This document shows, piece by piece, positions 29,401-41,251 of a stretch of DNA of 64,000 nucleotides. The notes below the pieces were generated by a model. That model searched no databases, was not told the origin of the DNA, and saw only the letters and a program-made list of their open reading frames with translations. This DNA comes from Albula goreensis (Eukaryota > Chordata > Actinopteri > Albuliformes > Albulidae): contig CM040745.1 in the NCBI GenBank assembly GCA_022829145.1, forward strand, positions 27,720,406-27,784,405, given 5' to 3'. The translations under genes were made by a program, and so were the position numbers. Position 1 is the first letter of the stretch; each line of letters begins with the position of its first letter.

Positions 29401-32400
29401 ATACAGACATTCAATCCACTGACTTTTTCCCTTTACCATAGGATTCCTTCACAGTTAATTTTCATGTCAGCTGTTTTGAAAATATCTCAAAAAGACAAAC
29501 ATATAGCATATGCCATACTTTTATGATCAGCAGTTTCCATGGCATGCATGAGTGCATTTATATTTTGCTGTTTGGATCATAAATAATGCTCTATCCCAGA
29601 TCGGATCAACTCATGGCAAATGGCTGAAATGAATTACTGCCACACACACTATTACTCACATGGAACTACTGCATATTTTAGGTTGTTATTGCGGTTCTGT
29701 AACAAGGTCAATAGTAAAACAATTTAATAGTTCATAGTAAAACACTGTTAGTTCTCCCAGGGGAAAACACTCCTAGACTCCTAATTCTGAATTTCAATTC
29801 TGAGTCTGCTAGCATGTTTACATCTGAGCCTCATCACTTCCCTTTCTCCTTTCACTGAAGTTAGGTACATACATACTTCATTATCACAAGTTCAGTAACA
29901 CACTTTACTCTCAGTAACACACAGTATCTTTATCTTTCTGAGCATGTGTACATTTGGTATTTTCTTCACGCCAGTATGAAATATGCTTTTTGTACGTTGC
30001 AGTACTCTTTAGCATACAATCCGGTTGCCACTTAACAATGCTGCTGAATATGTACCTCCTGTGCACCTTAAGATAGTTCAGGGCATTTGCTGAGCAAGGA
30101 AGCATTGTGGGACATCAATTAAAAAGACCAGATGCTTCCCACAATGCAATGCTACTGGGTTACATAGAATACACTGTCGTAATCCATTTTACTACACCAT
30201 ATTCTGGACCAAAATGGGAAGCCATCGTTTTGCTGGCTGCCTCTGACTCTGTATTATATGGAGTAATGCTGCCACCATCTGCTGTCACTGTAAACAGAGA
30301 CTGCTTCCAGCCTGTGCCATCCACTCTATTCAAAAGTGTGCTGGAAATAAATTCAGAACTGTGGGCTGACATCTTAATTTTCTGGCTTCACATCCATCTT
30401 GAGAGGACAGGGTGACATGGAGGAGAGTCTCAGGATATGTTTTGTAACCTTTGCTGACAACTGCATATATAAGGCTCTGTAACTTAGCACATGCTTCCTC
30501 TAATGGCATCTGCTGAACAAAGTGAGGAGCTCAGTCAGGCCTTATAGAACAGGTACTGAAATGAGATCATTCTCAGCCCATATTCAATATGCTGTGTGTT
30601 AGTATGTAAAAAAAAAAAAAAAAAAAAAAAACAATGTAGCAAGCAAACTGACTCAAAAAAAAATTCAATCAAAATGAACAAAATAACAATCTAATCATAG
30701 ATGTGACGATTAAAAGCCACGGGATTGAAAAGCGTTGCCCCAAAACAAACAGAATTAGGCCCAATTACGTCTCAACAAGAGCCATAAATAAGCAGCTCGT
30801 AATTCCACTGTGTGCTATAAAAGAGGATTCTGTGGTATTGGGGCCATCAGAGTCGTGCAGTTGCCCAGGGCAACCAATGCAACATCCCCTACTTTCACTT
30901 ACTCAGATCTGTTAGCATAAGGATGACCCCATTTACAAGAGCTCATGGCTTGCCAACATGGTGCAAAGAGCCAAGGGCCTGTAAGAGTGTGGAACTATTC
31001 CACAGCCACTGACTCTTGCCAGTTTTTCAGAGACACAAAGCTGTTTGCGTTTGTTCTGTGGGGGAAGCAAGCAGGCCAAAGGGCATGCTACACTGTTTAA
31101 AAAGGCCTGTTAATGCACTTCCCTGCCATTTTCACCACAATAGGACTCTATGTAACATAGAGCTGAACAGCTAATTCAGCAGTCACTTTATGCAGATCAT
31201 TAAACACAATATTTTCAGACAAATGTGTAGGCAATGTACTCATCACATTCTTAGCTGTACCACTTAATTTACAGATTTTTTTTCATATGGGACTCTTATT
31301 ATTATCCCTTTCCCCCAGTTTACCCTGTAAATGTATACACACCATGATTGCTAAACGTATTGTTGTCTTGTGTTGTGACAGAATTACGGTGTATGTTTTA
31401 TATGTGTATTGGTGTCTTTCTACTAATATCTTTTCTTGTGGGAAAGTGAGAAAAATACCAATGTCTTTTTCAAGATGTTTCTTGCCCTACCACTGGATCC
31501 ATATTAGTCCACTCAATCTGCTAATTTCCTTGTTTGTGGCACCTGATCTTGTAGAGTTTGTTAAGGTTCCCAGTTCACTGTGGCATGAGCCAGAGGGAGA
31601 ACTGGAAACTACAGGTCATGATTTTCATAATAGGAAACATTATGATACAGCTTGCTTTTGTTGCTTTTTACTTAGCACAAAACTAGTAATTAATGCTATG
31701 TCGGGAGCATATAGAGTAATGATTATCTGAAAATTTTATCATTGCTGATTTTATCAAAGTTCAAATTTTATTTTTCTTACCATGATAACTTTGTCATCTT
31801 GGCTTTGGTTATTATCAAGTTTGCATCATAAACCATCTGAATAATGTCACCAATCTTAGTCACAGCATCCGGCTTTATCATAGCAAGAGTTCTGAAAGAA
31901 AAAAAATACAAACACAATATCAATATATAATGTACATTAGCTTCCTGTAGTGTGCCGATTTCCGAACAGATCTGTGAGAGGAGAACATATGTGTGTATGA
32001 AATATGTATATAGGTATATGTGAGTGGGGGTGAAGGAAGGCAGAACCCCTAGTTTATGGGGGACAGTATGGGAGATAAAGACAGACAGAGAGAGATGGGG
32101 AGAGAGCAGGAGGGGAGGTGTTTGGGTGTTTAGTATTCAGTGGGAATTCAGTGTAGTTGCAGGGCGTGATTCATCCTGATCACACACCATTTCGGAACAC
32201 AAATAAAGGCCTAGCATGGCCCTAACTTCCCATTAATATTTTGCTCTGGGCAGAAAGTATTTCATTTAAGGCCCCGACAGCCAACGCACTGATTTCAGCT
32301 AATAAACAGAATTAATATCAGTATCTGCACATAGCAGTGCTCTCTTTATTAACAGTGACCTTCATGGCATACAGCAGCTTCAACACCAAGAATATGATTA

Positions 32401-35400
32401 CTAAAATAATCCAATTAGCTTCATGATGTTGTGTCCTTCCAAAAAGCTCAGAGCCCATGCTGATGACCTTCAGTTTCTATTCTGCTATTGATGGGAAGAT
32501 GCCCTAAACAGAGTGATTAATTCTCCTTTGGAATCCTTTGCTACACTATGTAGACTTGTGGGTTATGTTCATGTATGAAACTTGATGGTTTTCTATGGAA
32601 CTGAAGTTAATGACAGAGGGTGAAATAATTTGTACAAACGAAAGCAACCTTTTAAGTCATATACTGTCAGTGTGTTGCATGTAAAAGTACAGACATCAGA
32701 ATACATTGCTAATGCTACCAAAAACTAAGTTAAGTAAAAAAAAGTTCTGGGGTACAACTTCAGGAAGTGGGATGAACTACCAGCATCCAATGAAAAACAA
32801 CTATCCATTTACAAATTCAATAATGTGGGCATTTGTCTAAAGATACAACCAGCTTAGTAGAAAGATGTTGTGGCTCACTGACTAATAACCATTCAGTTAA
32901 TATTGCAAATTTATACGTACCAAAGTTTCATCACTGTCCTATGGTAGAAATCTTTCAGGGCATAAATACTTGTAAGAGTAGGCTCTTTTTCTCAGGTATG
33001 ATGAGGACTCCTTCCACATTTTGTTGTTAAACATTAACGTTTTTTCTACAAGATGAGGGGTCTGTCTTAATCTGTAGAGCTGTTCTTTAGCCCCAGGAAG
33101 TGAAATTGCAGAGCCGGGAAACTTTGGAAGGCCATTAAATGGCACATTTTTGGACTCCAAAGCCGTTTCGCATGGCAAAGGGCCCAGTGGTTCTCTGGCA
33201 CAAACTCTCAAGTGTTACTCATGTTGTCTTTCTCACAATGTGTCTGGTTTAAGGCACAGCAGGAAAACAGACAGGACATGCTGTAATGACAGAGAAATCT
33301 CACTTCATCATGTTTTACTACCAGGGGCGATTGAAGAAATTGGCACATGAAGCTGATCTTTTGGAGGCAGTGCTGAGCCTATTCACTGGACTTATGGAAA
33401 TGACAGAGGCAGGGGGTTGATTTCTTTGTGCAGCAATTTGGGTCTGTTTATGAGGTTCACCGTGCAGAAAATAAATTGGCTGCCTACTCTCAGCTCATTC
33501 TCCTGTGGGCATTACGAGAGGTAATTTCGGCTGCTGAAAGAAAGGTTGAGCTGGAGAACAATTAAGTTTGTGTCCATATTCATTTCATACTGAACTGAAG
33601 GAAAACACATGAAGGGCAAATAGAAGGGTAGGCGCTGATTCAGAGTAAAGCATAACTTTTTTAACCTACACTTTGAAGGGGATGTTCACAAAAATACATA
33701 TTTCTGTAAGACATCACGTGCCTTGTATGGGATGTATTGATAACAGTTTGGACCGTTGACAATGAGCTAGTTCACTGTATGCTGCACATAGCACAGGCTA
33801 ATACTGATAGCAATACAATGGTTGTCTATGTTCAGCTAATACCTTGCTAATAGCTGCCAAACAAAGTTTACTATGTTTACTAAGGCCTAGAGACACAAGA
33901 TATTCCTATCATTAGAATGGAGTTGATTTACACAGAAAGTTTATCTTTTGAATTTGTCTCAGAATGCCAGAAGAAAGTTATAAATTAAAACAAACTTTAT
34001 TATCGAATACAATAAAGAAAATACATATACAGTGGCAAAATATATACTGTGACAATGTTGATTTGTGCCACATCAACTCATAACAGTCTCAGAGACTCCA
34101 ATGAACTGTGGGGATGAATGAATTTACCTTTCTTTCTTGCTGCCCAGCTTGCTGGCAGTGTACTGGTCCCCATATCCAATCAAGCTCAGCTGACGGGAGA
34201 AGATATTCACCCGGTTGCCAACAAAGAGATCCTCCTGATTCAGCTCCTCATATTTTGTCCGTCTTAAAAAGGTACGTTGATTTTTCATGTCAAACTGAAT
34301 TGACAGGAGGAAGAACAGATTAAAGTAATGCATCATCACTTATCAGGTTAGCAAATGTGTAAGGTACAAATCACTGCACATTTTTTCACAAAAAAAACAC
34401 AACAATGACATACAATAACTACACTCATAAAATATCAACATGTACTGGTTTACACTTAAAATGAGGCAAAATTCTAGATTTAAACATTTCAGCATATTCC
34501 CCTTATCAGTGGTGATGAGTTATCATGGTGTTATGTGATGATGGCAATCTGGAAAGATGGCTTGTAGTGAAAACAAAATGAAATTTTTCTAATGTCCAAT
34601 TTGTATCTAGTCTTTTTGTTGAGGTCAAAACAGCAAAACGTCATGTGTAACTATTTTTAAATCCAAAATAGACCATAATTGACATGCTTGTGTAGATCTC
34701 AAAGATGTGCTTTCAAAGGTGTTTCATTTAAGATGAGCCAACAGGATTCAAACATGATGATATACTGTGGTCATAATGTTTGAATCTTGTGGAATGTTGT
34801 TATGTGCTAATGGCAGTTTTATGCAACAAATTCTGTGTAAGACACACTCTAATATGAGCTGTCAAATTAAGAGCAGGTGCAGAGAGAGGAGAGAAAACAT
34901 GAGCATTTTTTCAAAAAGGGTTACCTATCTGTAACAAACACTTTTAAAGTTTATAATGAGGTCTATTACACCAAATACAATCAATTGTCATTTCCAATAG
35001 TCCATAATGATTCAAACACACTGAATCTGGATACATGCAAATCACATTACAAAGCCCATTTGTAGTATCTTTATTTGCATGCAGTGAAAGGGATGATCTA
35101 TTTAATCTGATTTAAACAATTAACGACTTCTGATTGGACTGAACCCAGCAAGGAAAAACTGATCAAAAAGCACTAACATCACAAAAAACAAGGCTTGACA
35201 TGAGAAAGTTTCATTCCTCTGAGCAAACACAAAGCTCTCCAGAAATGCATATCCTACACTTGCTGAATTTACAAGCTAATGCAAATCATATGAGAACAAC
35301 TGGTGATTTATGAACTGTAATGATGAGAAATTGTACTTAATTTACAGATTATGGCAATATGATTAAAAACCCAATAAAACTATGTGGTCCTGATATTATA

Positions 35401-38400
35401 TTTACTATGTAGTATTAAAATACTATTAAAATTCAGTGCAAATGTTATACCACAGAACATCTTGTCAGTTAAATAGTTGTTTAGTCCGTCACTGAACAGA
35501 CCTTTTTAAAGGAAGCAAGTAACTGAGGTGTGTTGCAGAGAATGTGAGCACATATTTCAGCCACACTTTTAGCAGAGCCCAGCACAGATGGCCCATCAGC
35601 CTTACCATTTCAACAGAACCATCTCTGGGGTAAAAGAGTAACTGGAATCGGCGAAGAAGGGCAGCAGTGGGGTCGTACCATTCAGCCAGCAAGGCAAAGC
35701 GTTCCTCCTAAGAGGACCAGGGAAACAAGCCTCTCATTAATCATGAACCATAAATATCCAGACATTCATGTCATCGTGGGTTGACTAAATATTGGTTCGA
35801 CGTGTTTAAGTGAATGATTAAAACATTCAGACAAAGAAAACAGTTACACTAAAATTGGGTATTCAAAAAAAAAAAAACAATTTTCATAAACAAATCAGGG
35901 CACCATCTATTTTGAGATCCATAGTTAACAAAATACCTAAACACCATGTTTATAATGTACATATTACAATGTCGATCAAATTTAATGTATTTCAATAACC
36001 AGATTAGAGGCCTTCTTCCACTTGTATCCTACAATAGTCTTCGCTTTCAGGTGTAATACTAATGAAACTAGAACAGCTGTTAAATTTCTGAGTAGATTTT
36101 ATCCCTGTTGGACTTGATTAAAAGTCTGTTAGAACTGTGTGCCATGAATTAATGTAAGAAGTTATAAACTCATTCAATTACATATATGCACCGGCTTACA
36201 GCCTTAACTAACCAAATTTCCCTGTTACCTGTGAGGAGAAGGCCACACTGATAGAGACCAGAACAGCTACATTTAAAACTCCAGACTACAGCTGAAACAT
36301 GCTCTAGCCCAGCAGCATATCTTGCTCTCCACAGGAGAAATGATGGTTCCTCTGGCCACATAGAAACTTACTCAAATGAGGCCATAGGAACAGGAATAGC
36401 GGTCAGGAAACAACATAATGATGGAAGCCCAGAAAGCCATGATGTTTTTCTGTTGTCCTCCTGAGAGATCTGGCTCCTGATACAAGCCCACATTCCAACC
36501 ACACACCCACATGCTGCTGCTGGTGAATTTAGTCCAGCCAAATTTGGGAGCATAATGGTACCATAATGGTGCTAGGTAGTCTGAGAACTCTTCCCTTTTC
36601 AAAAACTCACTGTCCCTACTGGCCCAGTGCCACAAGTGAGGCCTAAGTAAAACTTAACACCCTGACAACTTCAGCGCTCTTTACAGCTCGTGTGCTTACA
36701 GTAGGCGTATATATGAAGACAAATTCACAAAAACTCAAGTGAGAAGCTGATGGCTAGAACAAGCTATCTAGCTATTAGTGAACCATGAATGATCTATTAC
36801 ACAATCATACAGTACATTGCAGTTCCTTCAAATTCACATGCACCTGCATTGTCAATCACGCACTTGGCAGCTGCCCTGATATAAGCAGGCCTGCCCTGAT
36901 ATAAGAACGTCACAGTTAAACGTTTTGGTCATAGTGCACCTGCAGGCTATATGGGAACCCTTACAGACAGTCACAGCCAATGATGAGAGTCAAATATTCA
37001 GTCATAAGAATAATGAATCACTTGGATCAGTATTAAAATGCTTACTCATTAACTGTAAAAAAATGAAGAAGAATCATTTACAATTTTTCCTTCTCATCTC
37101 TATTTATTAAAGTAAACCCAGATTAATTGATAGTATGTTATTTTTTTCAGTCAAGGCTTATTATTTGAATATTGAGTCCTAAGAGCCATAGAACATTTAA
37201 ATATCACATCAACTGAATGCATTTTCCAATTTTAACATGCTCTGTCCTCTGTGCAAATTTTGTGACTAAACAAGTAAAGAAAAATCTACGTAACTAAAAT
37301 AATAAACATAGCACACAAATGTCAAATCTGTCTGCTCAGTAATAGCAACATTGCAAATGTATTGTCAAATTAGAACACATAGCCTCCAGACTGTTTACAT
37401 TTTAAGTAATTTTTTACTAATATTACAGTAAACTAGTATGAGTGCCCTGTCACCATATAGTAAGGTACTATGAGTTCCCTGTCCCCATGGCTAGTCACAG
37501 ATCATGGGGTTTCTCCGGTAGGTAGCCTAATCACAGTGCTACCTCCATTCTGTCTGTCACATAGTCATGGTAAAAAGTTCAGTACTGGGAAATATCAACA
37601 ACCATGATGAAGGGGTACTGGTATCTTGCCAAAGACTCACTTGATACTGCCAAGAATAGGAGGTAGTGTTTTTACTAATATACTCAATATAAAGCATCTC
37701 AGTCTTGAGCCAATGATCTTCTGACACTTTAAATAAACCTTCCGTACTGTAAAGTCTGTCTTGGTACATGACATGACATACATCTTCAGTACTGGTTCTG
37801 GGTGCAGCAGGATGCCAATAACCTTAAGGCTGAGACAGTGGCCATTGACAATAGAAAACTTGACAGTCTGAGATTCAGTTAGATGATTTTAGTAAGGAAG
37901 AAAAAGTGCAAGTCACTAAATCAGGAGTGAAGACACAGAAAAATTGAAATTAATACTTTTTTTTTAAAATTTACTATCATTACATTATCTGTAGGATGTA
38001 TAACATTACACTGATACAAAGAAATATTAGGAGTGTTTATCTTGGTTTTCATACATCAATACTCACCATTTCTTTTGCTAGGCATGAGAGGGAAAACAAA
38101 CTGTAGTGGATGGGCGTTCCACACAGTGGTTAGCAATTACATGGGCCCTGTGGAGCAGCTGCGGGCAGGACCCAGTCAAACTCATTTCTCTGTTCCAACT
38201 CTATGTTTTCCAAGCAGCAGAAGGCTTTTATTTGAAGATGGCTTTTGGCAGTGTTGTCCATATTTTCCCAGACACCTGCTGTCTCCCTGCGCTATCACTG
38301 GAAAATTTCATGCAGCCCTCATGCAGACTGCAGATAGATCAATGTTGTTTACCTTGAAAGTCACCCCATTTGGGCAATACAGATACAGAACAAGAAAACA

Positions 38401-41251
38401 ATGCAAAATCTTAAATATGAAATGGGATCCCCTTGCTATAGAAATAGCTTATTCGATTAATGTCAGTAAGGTCCTCGTTTTACCCAACAAAGCAAGGGCA
38501 TCGTGACTTGTAAGACCACCGCAAATAACTACAATTGGGCACTGTTCAACACACCAGTTCATTCTAATGCTGTGACCTTCATCTGCCCTTAATAATAACA
38601 GTTATTGCCACGTGTCATGTAATACACATTAAAATAACAGAAAAGATAGCCAAGCTCTCCAGACCCAAACAAATTCACTACAACACAAGCTTGTTTATTA
38701 GGCCTACATTTTGAAAAAGTTCCAATGTATTTATTCAACAGTGTACTGAAACAATCAACAACCCAATCTGACTCCATCGATATGAATCTGAACCTGAACC
38801 AGCATTCATACACTTTGCCTAAGACATATAGTATTCAGACCATCATGCTCAATAGTTGTTATATGTGATAGACGAATTTAATGGACACCTGCCAGTCAAT
38901 CTTGGACACGTTGAACGTCGGCCCGGTCAAAAGTTTTATCACCGTTCTTAATCGCTGCGGCGATACAATTTTAACCGTGCCAGCTGTAGCTGTTTTATTC
39001 ACTCGTGAACATTTTAACGTTAGATAAAAATTAAAAGTATAAAACCACAATTTTCACGCTAATATTAATTTATTTAGCGAGGACAAAACATTTGAGGATA
39101 TCATCTGTAGTGATAAGATATTGCTTAAAATAATCAAATCGAAATGACCACACCAAGGATGTAACCGTGATAATAAGCGGCATAACACCCTCCGAGGAGT
39201 CCGTTGTATATGTGGGAATATTTTATGTGACTAGCTGTGACCAACGGGCATTTCGAACCTTGACTGTTGTAGAACATCTAACATCTGGCATTGTGTTCAG
39301 GAAACGGTCGCCTGCTCCGGCGTAAAGTACTGCCGATCACCTATAGTGACAAAATATGTCTTAAAATAATCCTATTTGAGCCGAAAAAAGTTTCCATATA
39401 TTGAAATGACCACACCTAGCAAGTAACCGTGATATAAGTGGCATAACACCCTCCGAGGTGTCAGTTGTACGAATGTTTCGTTTCGCTTCGCATCGTGGAG
39501 TTCTTCGCCTCCACATCGTGCCTTACATTCGTACAACGGACCCCTCTCATCGGGTGTTATGCCTTACTTAATATTAGGTCATTCCAAATCACCAAACATA
39601 CAGCAGTACAGTAAACATTTGAGTTCGTTAAAAAACACTACGTATCCACAAGAACATGTGTGAACTACTAGCTCTCAGTCTGAAACTGAAAATACTGTAG
39701 ATAAAACAAGCAAATATCAGAGACATTAATCAAAGAAAAGTCATGATTCAGGGGCAAAACTGACTATTGCCTCATTATTCATTAGTCATTCCCTGCCACA
39801 GATGATAAATTACTTTGCCGAGCAGAAGAGAACTCCAGTGACACTACATTTATTAACATTGAACAGGGTCGTTAACAAACTTTTATCCAACCTGCAAAAA
39901 GTTTAACTAGGGAATGAAAGTGTAATTCATACAACCCATTCAAAAGGCAGACTGCCACTTGAAAATATTTCTAAACCTAATGATGTGTTTTGTGTGATTT
40001 CTTAATGTAAAGAAACAGAAACATTAGAGTCGTCCGGGTCAAGCAAATGACTCAATAATGTATCAACCAACAATGAGCAGCAAGGACATCATGAAAAATA
40101 ACATGTGAGCACAACTGATTAACAAAAAATGTTAATCGGCACAAACCCATATACCTGAAACGATCAGTTCTCGGAGCAAACATTGGCATTTTTATCGGAA
40201 AGGTTTGTCAAGGAGAGAACGGAAACCAATCTGGTGTTATCATTTATCTGGTGTTTTTTCCTCAGCTGTTTCACTTGCGATCAAAATGAGTACCAAGGGC
40301 ATCTGGAGTACTGCAACCTGATTATTTATAGAACTTTCTGCGGCGGTTTTTCTGCCGCCAATGATCACCATCGGTCTAATTACATTTCCAGAATAGTGCA
40401 CTCACAAAGCCCATTATCACAAAAAATAACATACAGCAAATGTAATAAAACGAATTACAGACTGCGTCTTAAAAACAAACAAAAGCAATCCTACCACCTA
40501 GTGGCAAAGAGCAAAAATGTGTGTGCAGTTTCCCCTGAATTTGTGAATTCTAACGGGTTCTCCATATTGTTCGTCAAACGTTAATAATGTAAAATTTCCA
40601 TAGATTTTTTTTTTTGAGAAACAAATATATTTATTTCAAATGTGTTTGAAGAACCTACTTTACTACTGAAATGTGTTCTGTGTCCGATATAACCAAAGAC
40701 TCTGTCCACTTGGTTGTTCAAAGGTTAAGATTATTTAATTGTAGACAGTATCCTGCAAACCCGACCTTTTAGAGTTCTTGTCTCTGGAGAGACATAAACA
40801 AACTCATTACACCGTATATGTAATATCGTTGCTAACATTACCATCAGTAATGCTACCCAGCGACACTGAAATGTCCAAATGACCTGCTAACGTAGTAGGA
40901 CAGAAAAAAAAAAAAACGAATTAGCTAGTAAACATCTAGTTACAGGCTAATCGGCCTGCATTAGCAGTTATTCACATTAATGGATCTGGTGGATAGCTAG
41001 CTAACATTAGATTATCGCCAGGATCTGATAACCTAAGGGTACTGCTTGAGCTTGATAATGCACTACATACCTACGACCAGAGCATTATGGAACCTAGGCG
41101 CACACTAGCTACGTTAGCCACTAAAAGATAATTTTATCTGCAGTTTATAAAATTTCAATAGCTAGAGAGCTTCCAACCAGAAGAACTATTTTTACAACGC
41201 TTACATCGAATGATCTAAAATAAGGACATTCTGCTTCAAGGACTTTACCAT
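8474..41251 (-). CDS. NME7, nucleoside diphosphate kinase 7 (last exon missing)
   Basis: NME7 is a DM10 plus twin NDK-domain protein of the gamma-tubulin ring complex and cilia. Coding exons in transcript order: 41251-41249 (only the ATG), 35707-35606, 34294-34128, 31891-31781, 28769-28719, 28100-27893, 27492-27387, 16876-16812, 13894-13826, 8575-8474. All phases close and give 328 codons against about 376 in human NME7, so about 46 C-terminal residues are absent. Seen: the N-terminal DM10-like segment (AEWYDP, FYPRDGSVEM, NIFSRQL, GYGDQYTA), first NDK domain (TLAMIKPDA at about 91-99, GPVVAMEV, NAAHGSDS with the catalytic-type His at about 204), and second NDK domain (CCIIKPHA, KAGFEISALQM, FREYCGPADP). 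The second catalytic His would lie in the missing exon. The gene is head-to-head with a homocysteine methyltransferase gene. An RFX X-box-like motif sits about 70 bp upstream of the ATG, fitting a ciliary gene. Confidence 0.95.
8576..13825 (-). other. nme7 intron (5.3 kb)
   Basis: An intron between the exons encoding ..VVDEYT and SMVSEL... It holds a degenerate interspersed-repeat-like stretch at about 9.5-10.06 kb and otherwise AT-rich sequence. The open frames at 11523-11858 and 13418-13737 have no recognisable similarity and no splice support. Confidence 0.8.
9500..10060. repeat. Possible degenerate fish interspersed repeat remnants
   Basis: At about 9508-9640 there is a G/C-rich segment of a type I associate with teleost repeats (GGGCGTAGCACC, then GGGCCC blocks). 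At about 9855-9960 comes a segment (GAGGTGGGTCTTCAGTCTG, then AAGATGGCCAATGACT and GGAAGTTCATCCCA) that resembles a repeat widespread in ray-finned fish genomes. No terminal repeats, target duplications or intact reading frame are visible, so family and orientation are open. This is recognition from memory only. Confidence 0.4.
13895..16811 (-). other. nme7 intron (2.9 kb)
   Basis: An intron between the exon ending ..EISALQM and the exon starting FTMERANAEE. I see no gene, RNA or clear mobile element in it. It is AT-rich with several short meaningless frames. Confidence 0.8.
22366..22400. promoter_or_regulatory. Inverted pair of RFX X-box-like sites in an nme7 intron
   Basis: GTTGCTAGGC at 22366-22375 is followed 15 bp later by its perfect reverse complement GCCTAGCAAC at 22391-22400. 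The right copy extended, read on the minus strand, is GTTGCTAGGCAGC, one base from the RFX-type sequence GTTGCTAGGCAAC. The left copy, GTTGCTAGGCGAT, differs by two. They sit in the GC-richest part of a large intron of nme7, a ciliary gene. Binding and enhancer activity are inference. The same bases could form a 10-bp-stem hairpin. Confidence 0.45.
23977..24000. repeat. A24 homopolymer
   Basis: An uninterrupted run of 24 A in the large nme7 intron, with a second run of 19 A about 80 bp to the right (24078-24096). No retroposon head was recognised upstream, so a SINE or LINE tail is possible but not shown. Confidence 0.9.
26520..26700. other. GC- and CpG-richer patch in an nme7 intron
   Basis: Sequence around GGTCAACGCCCCGGCGGCATG and GATAAGGCCGGGG stands out from the AT-rich intron by its CpG content. 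The overlapping frames (26280-26498 minus and 26555-26737 plus) show no known domain or usable splice sites. It may be a regulatory element or simply a local composition change. Confidence 0.3.
27493..27892 (-). other. nme7 intron (400 bp) with a short CAAACCCT tandem repeat
   Basis: A short intron between the exon ending ..LASAAR and the exon starting ELEFFFPS. At about 27840-27864, directly downstream of the donor, an 8-base unit (CAAACCCT on the plus strand) is repeated about three times. Nothing else was recognised. Confidence 0.7.
28770..31780 (-). other. nme7 intron (3.0 kb)
   Basis: The only distinct elements are a 24-base A run at 30608-30631 and a T-rich tract at about 29038-29051. 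The 147-codon open frame at 31287-31730 has no similarity I recognise and ends just before the next nme7 exon. Confidence 0.75.
31892..34127 (-). other. nme7 intron (2.2 kb)
   Basis: The intron separates ..LGSKKE(R) from TLAMIKPDA... A purine-rich stretch lies at about 32030-32120. I see no gene or clear repeat. Confidence 0.75.
34295..35605 (-). other. nme7 intron (1.3 kb)
   Basis: An AT-rich intron between ..RDGSVEM and FDMKNQRTF. Nothing recognisable in it. Confidence 0.75.
35708..41248 (-). other. nme7 first intron (5.5 kb)
   Basis: It runs from the donor directly after the start codon (ATG|GTAAAG) to the exon beginning EERFALLAEW. It contains a 15-bp duplication (CTGCCCTGATATAAG) at about 36871-36905 and the foldback/direct-repeat structure at 39.1-39.56 kb. 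Two long open frames (38033-38506 and 40183-40584) show no similarity to anything I know. Confidence 0.75.
39107..39563. repeat. Direct repeats plus foldback (inverted repeat) element
   Basis: Two direct copies of a unit of about 100-125 bp begin at about 39107 and 39343. They share CTTAAAATAATC, GAAATGACCACACC, GTAACCGTGATA and GGCATAACACCCTCCGAGG. The second copy runs into an inverted arm. GGCATAACACCC and GTTGTACGAATGT at 39440-39475 are matched in reverse at 39526-39563, around a CpG-rich loop of TTTCG repeats with its own small GTGGAG/CTCCAC hairpin. The form fits a foldback or non-autonomous DNA element. I cannot name the family and see no transposase. Confidence 0.6.

Noticed and set aside
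31287..31730. 147-codon plus-strand open frame
   Set aside because: It lies in an nme7 intron, has no recognisable domain, and is Cys/Leu-rich as expected from AT-rich non-coding DNA. It has no convincing Kozak or splice context.
38033..38506. 157-codon plus-strand open frame
   Set aside because: No similarity to any family I know. It lies inside the first nme7 intron and a second frame overlaps it, so chance openness is more likely.
40183..40584. 133-codon plus-strand open frame
   Set aside because: It lacks any domain pattern and sits in the first nme7 intron. There is no polyadenylation signal or splice support tied to it.
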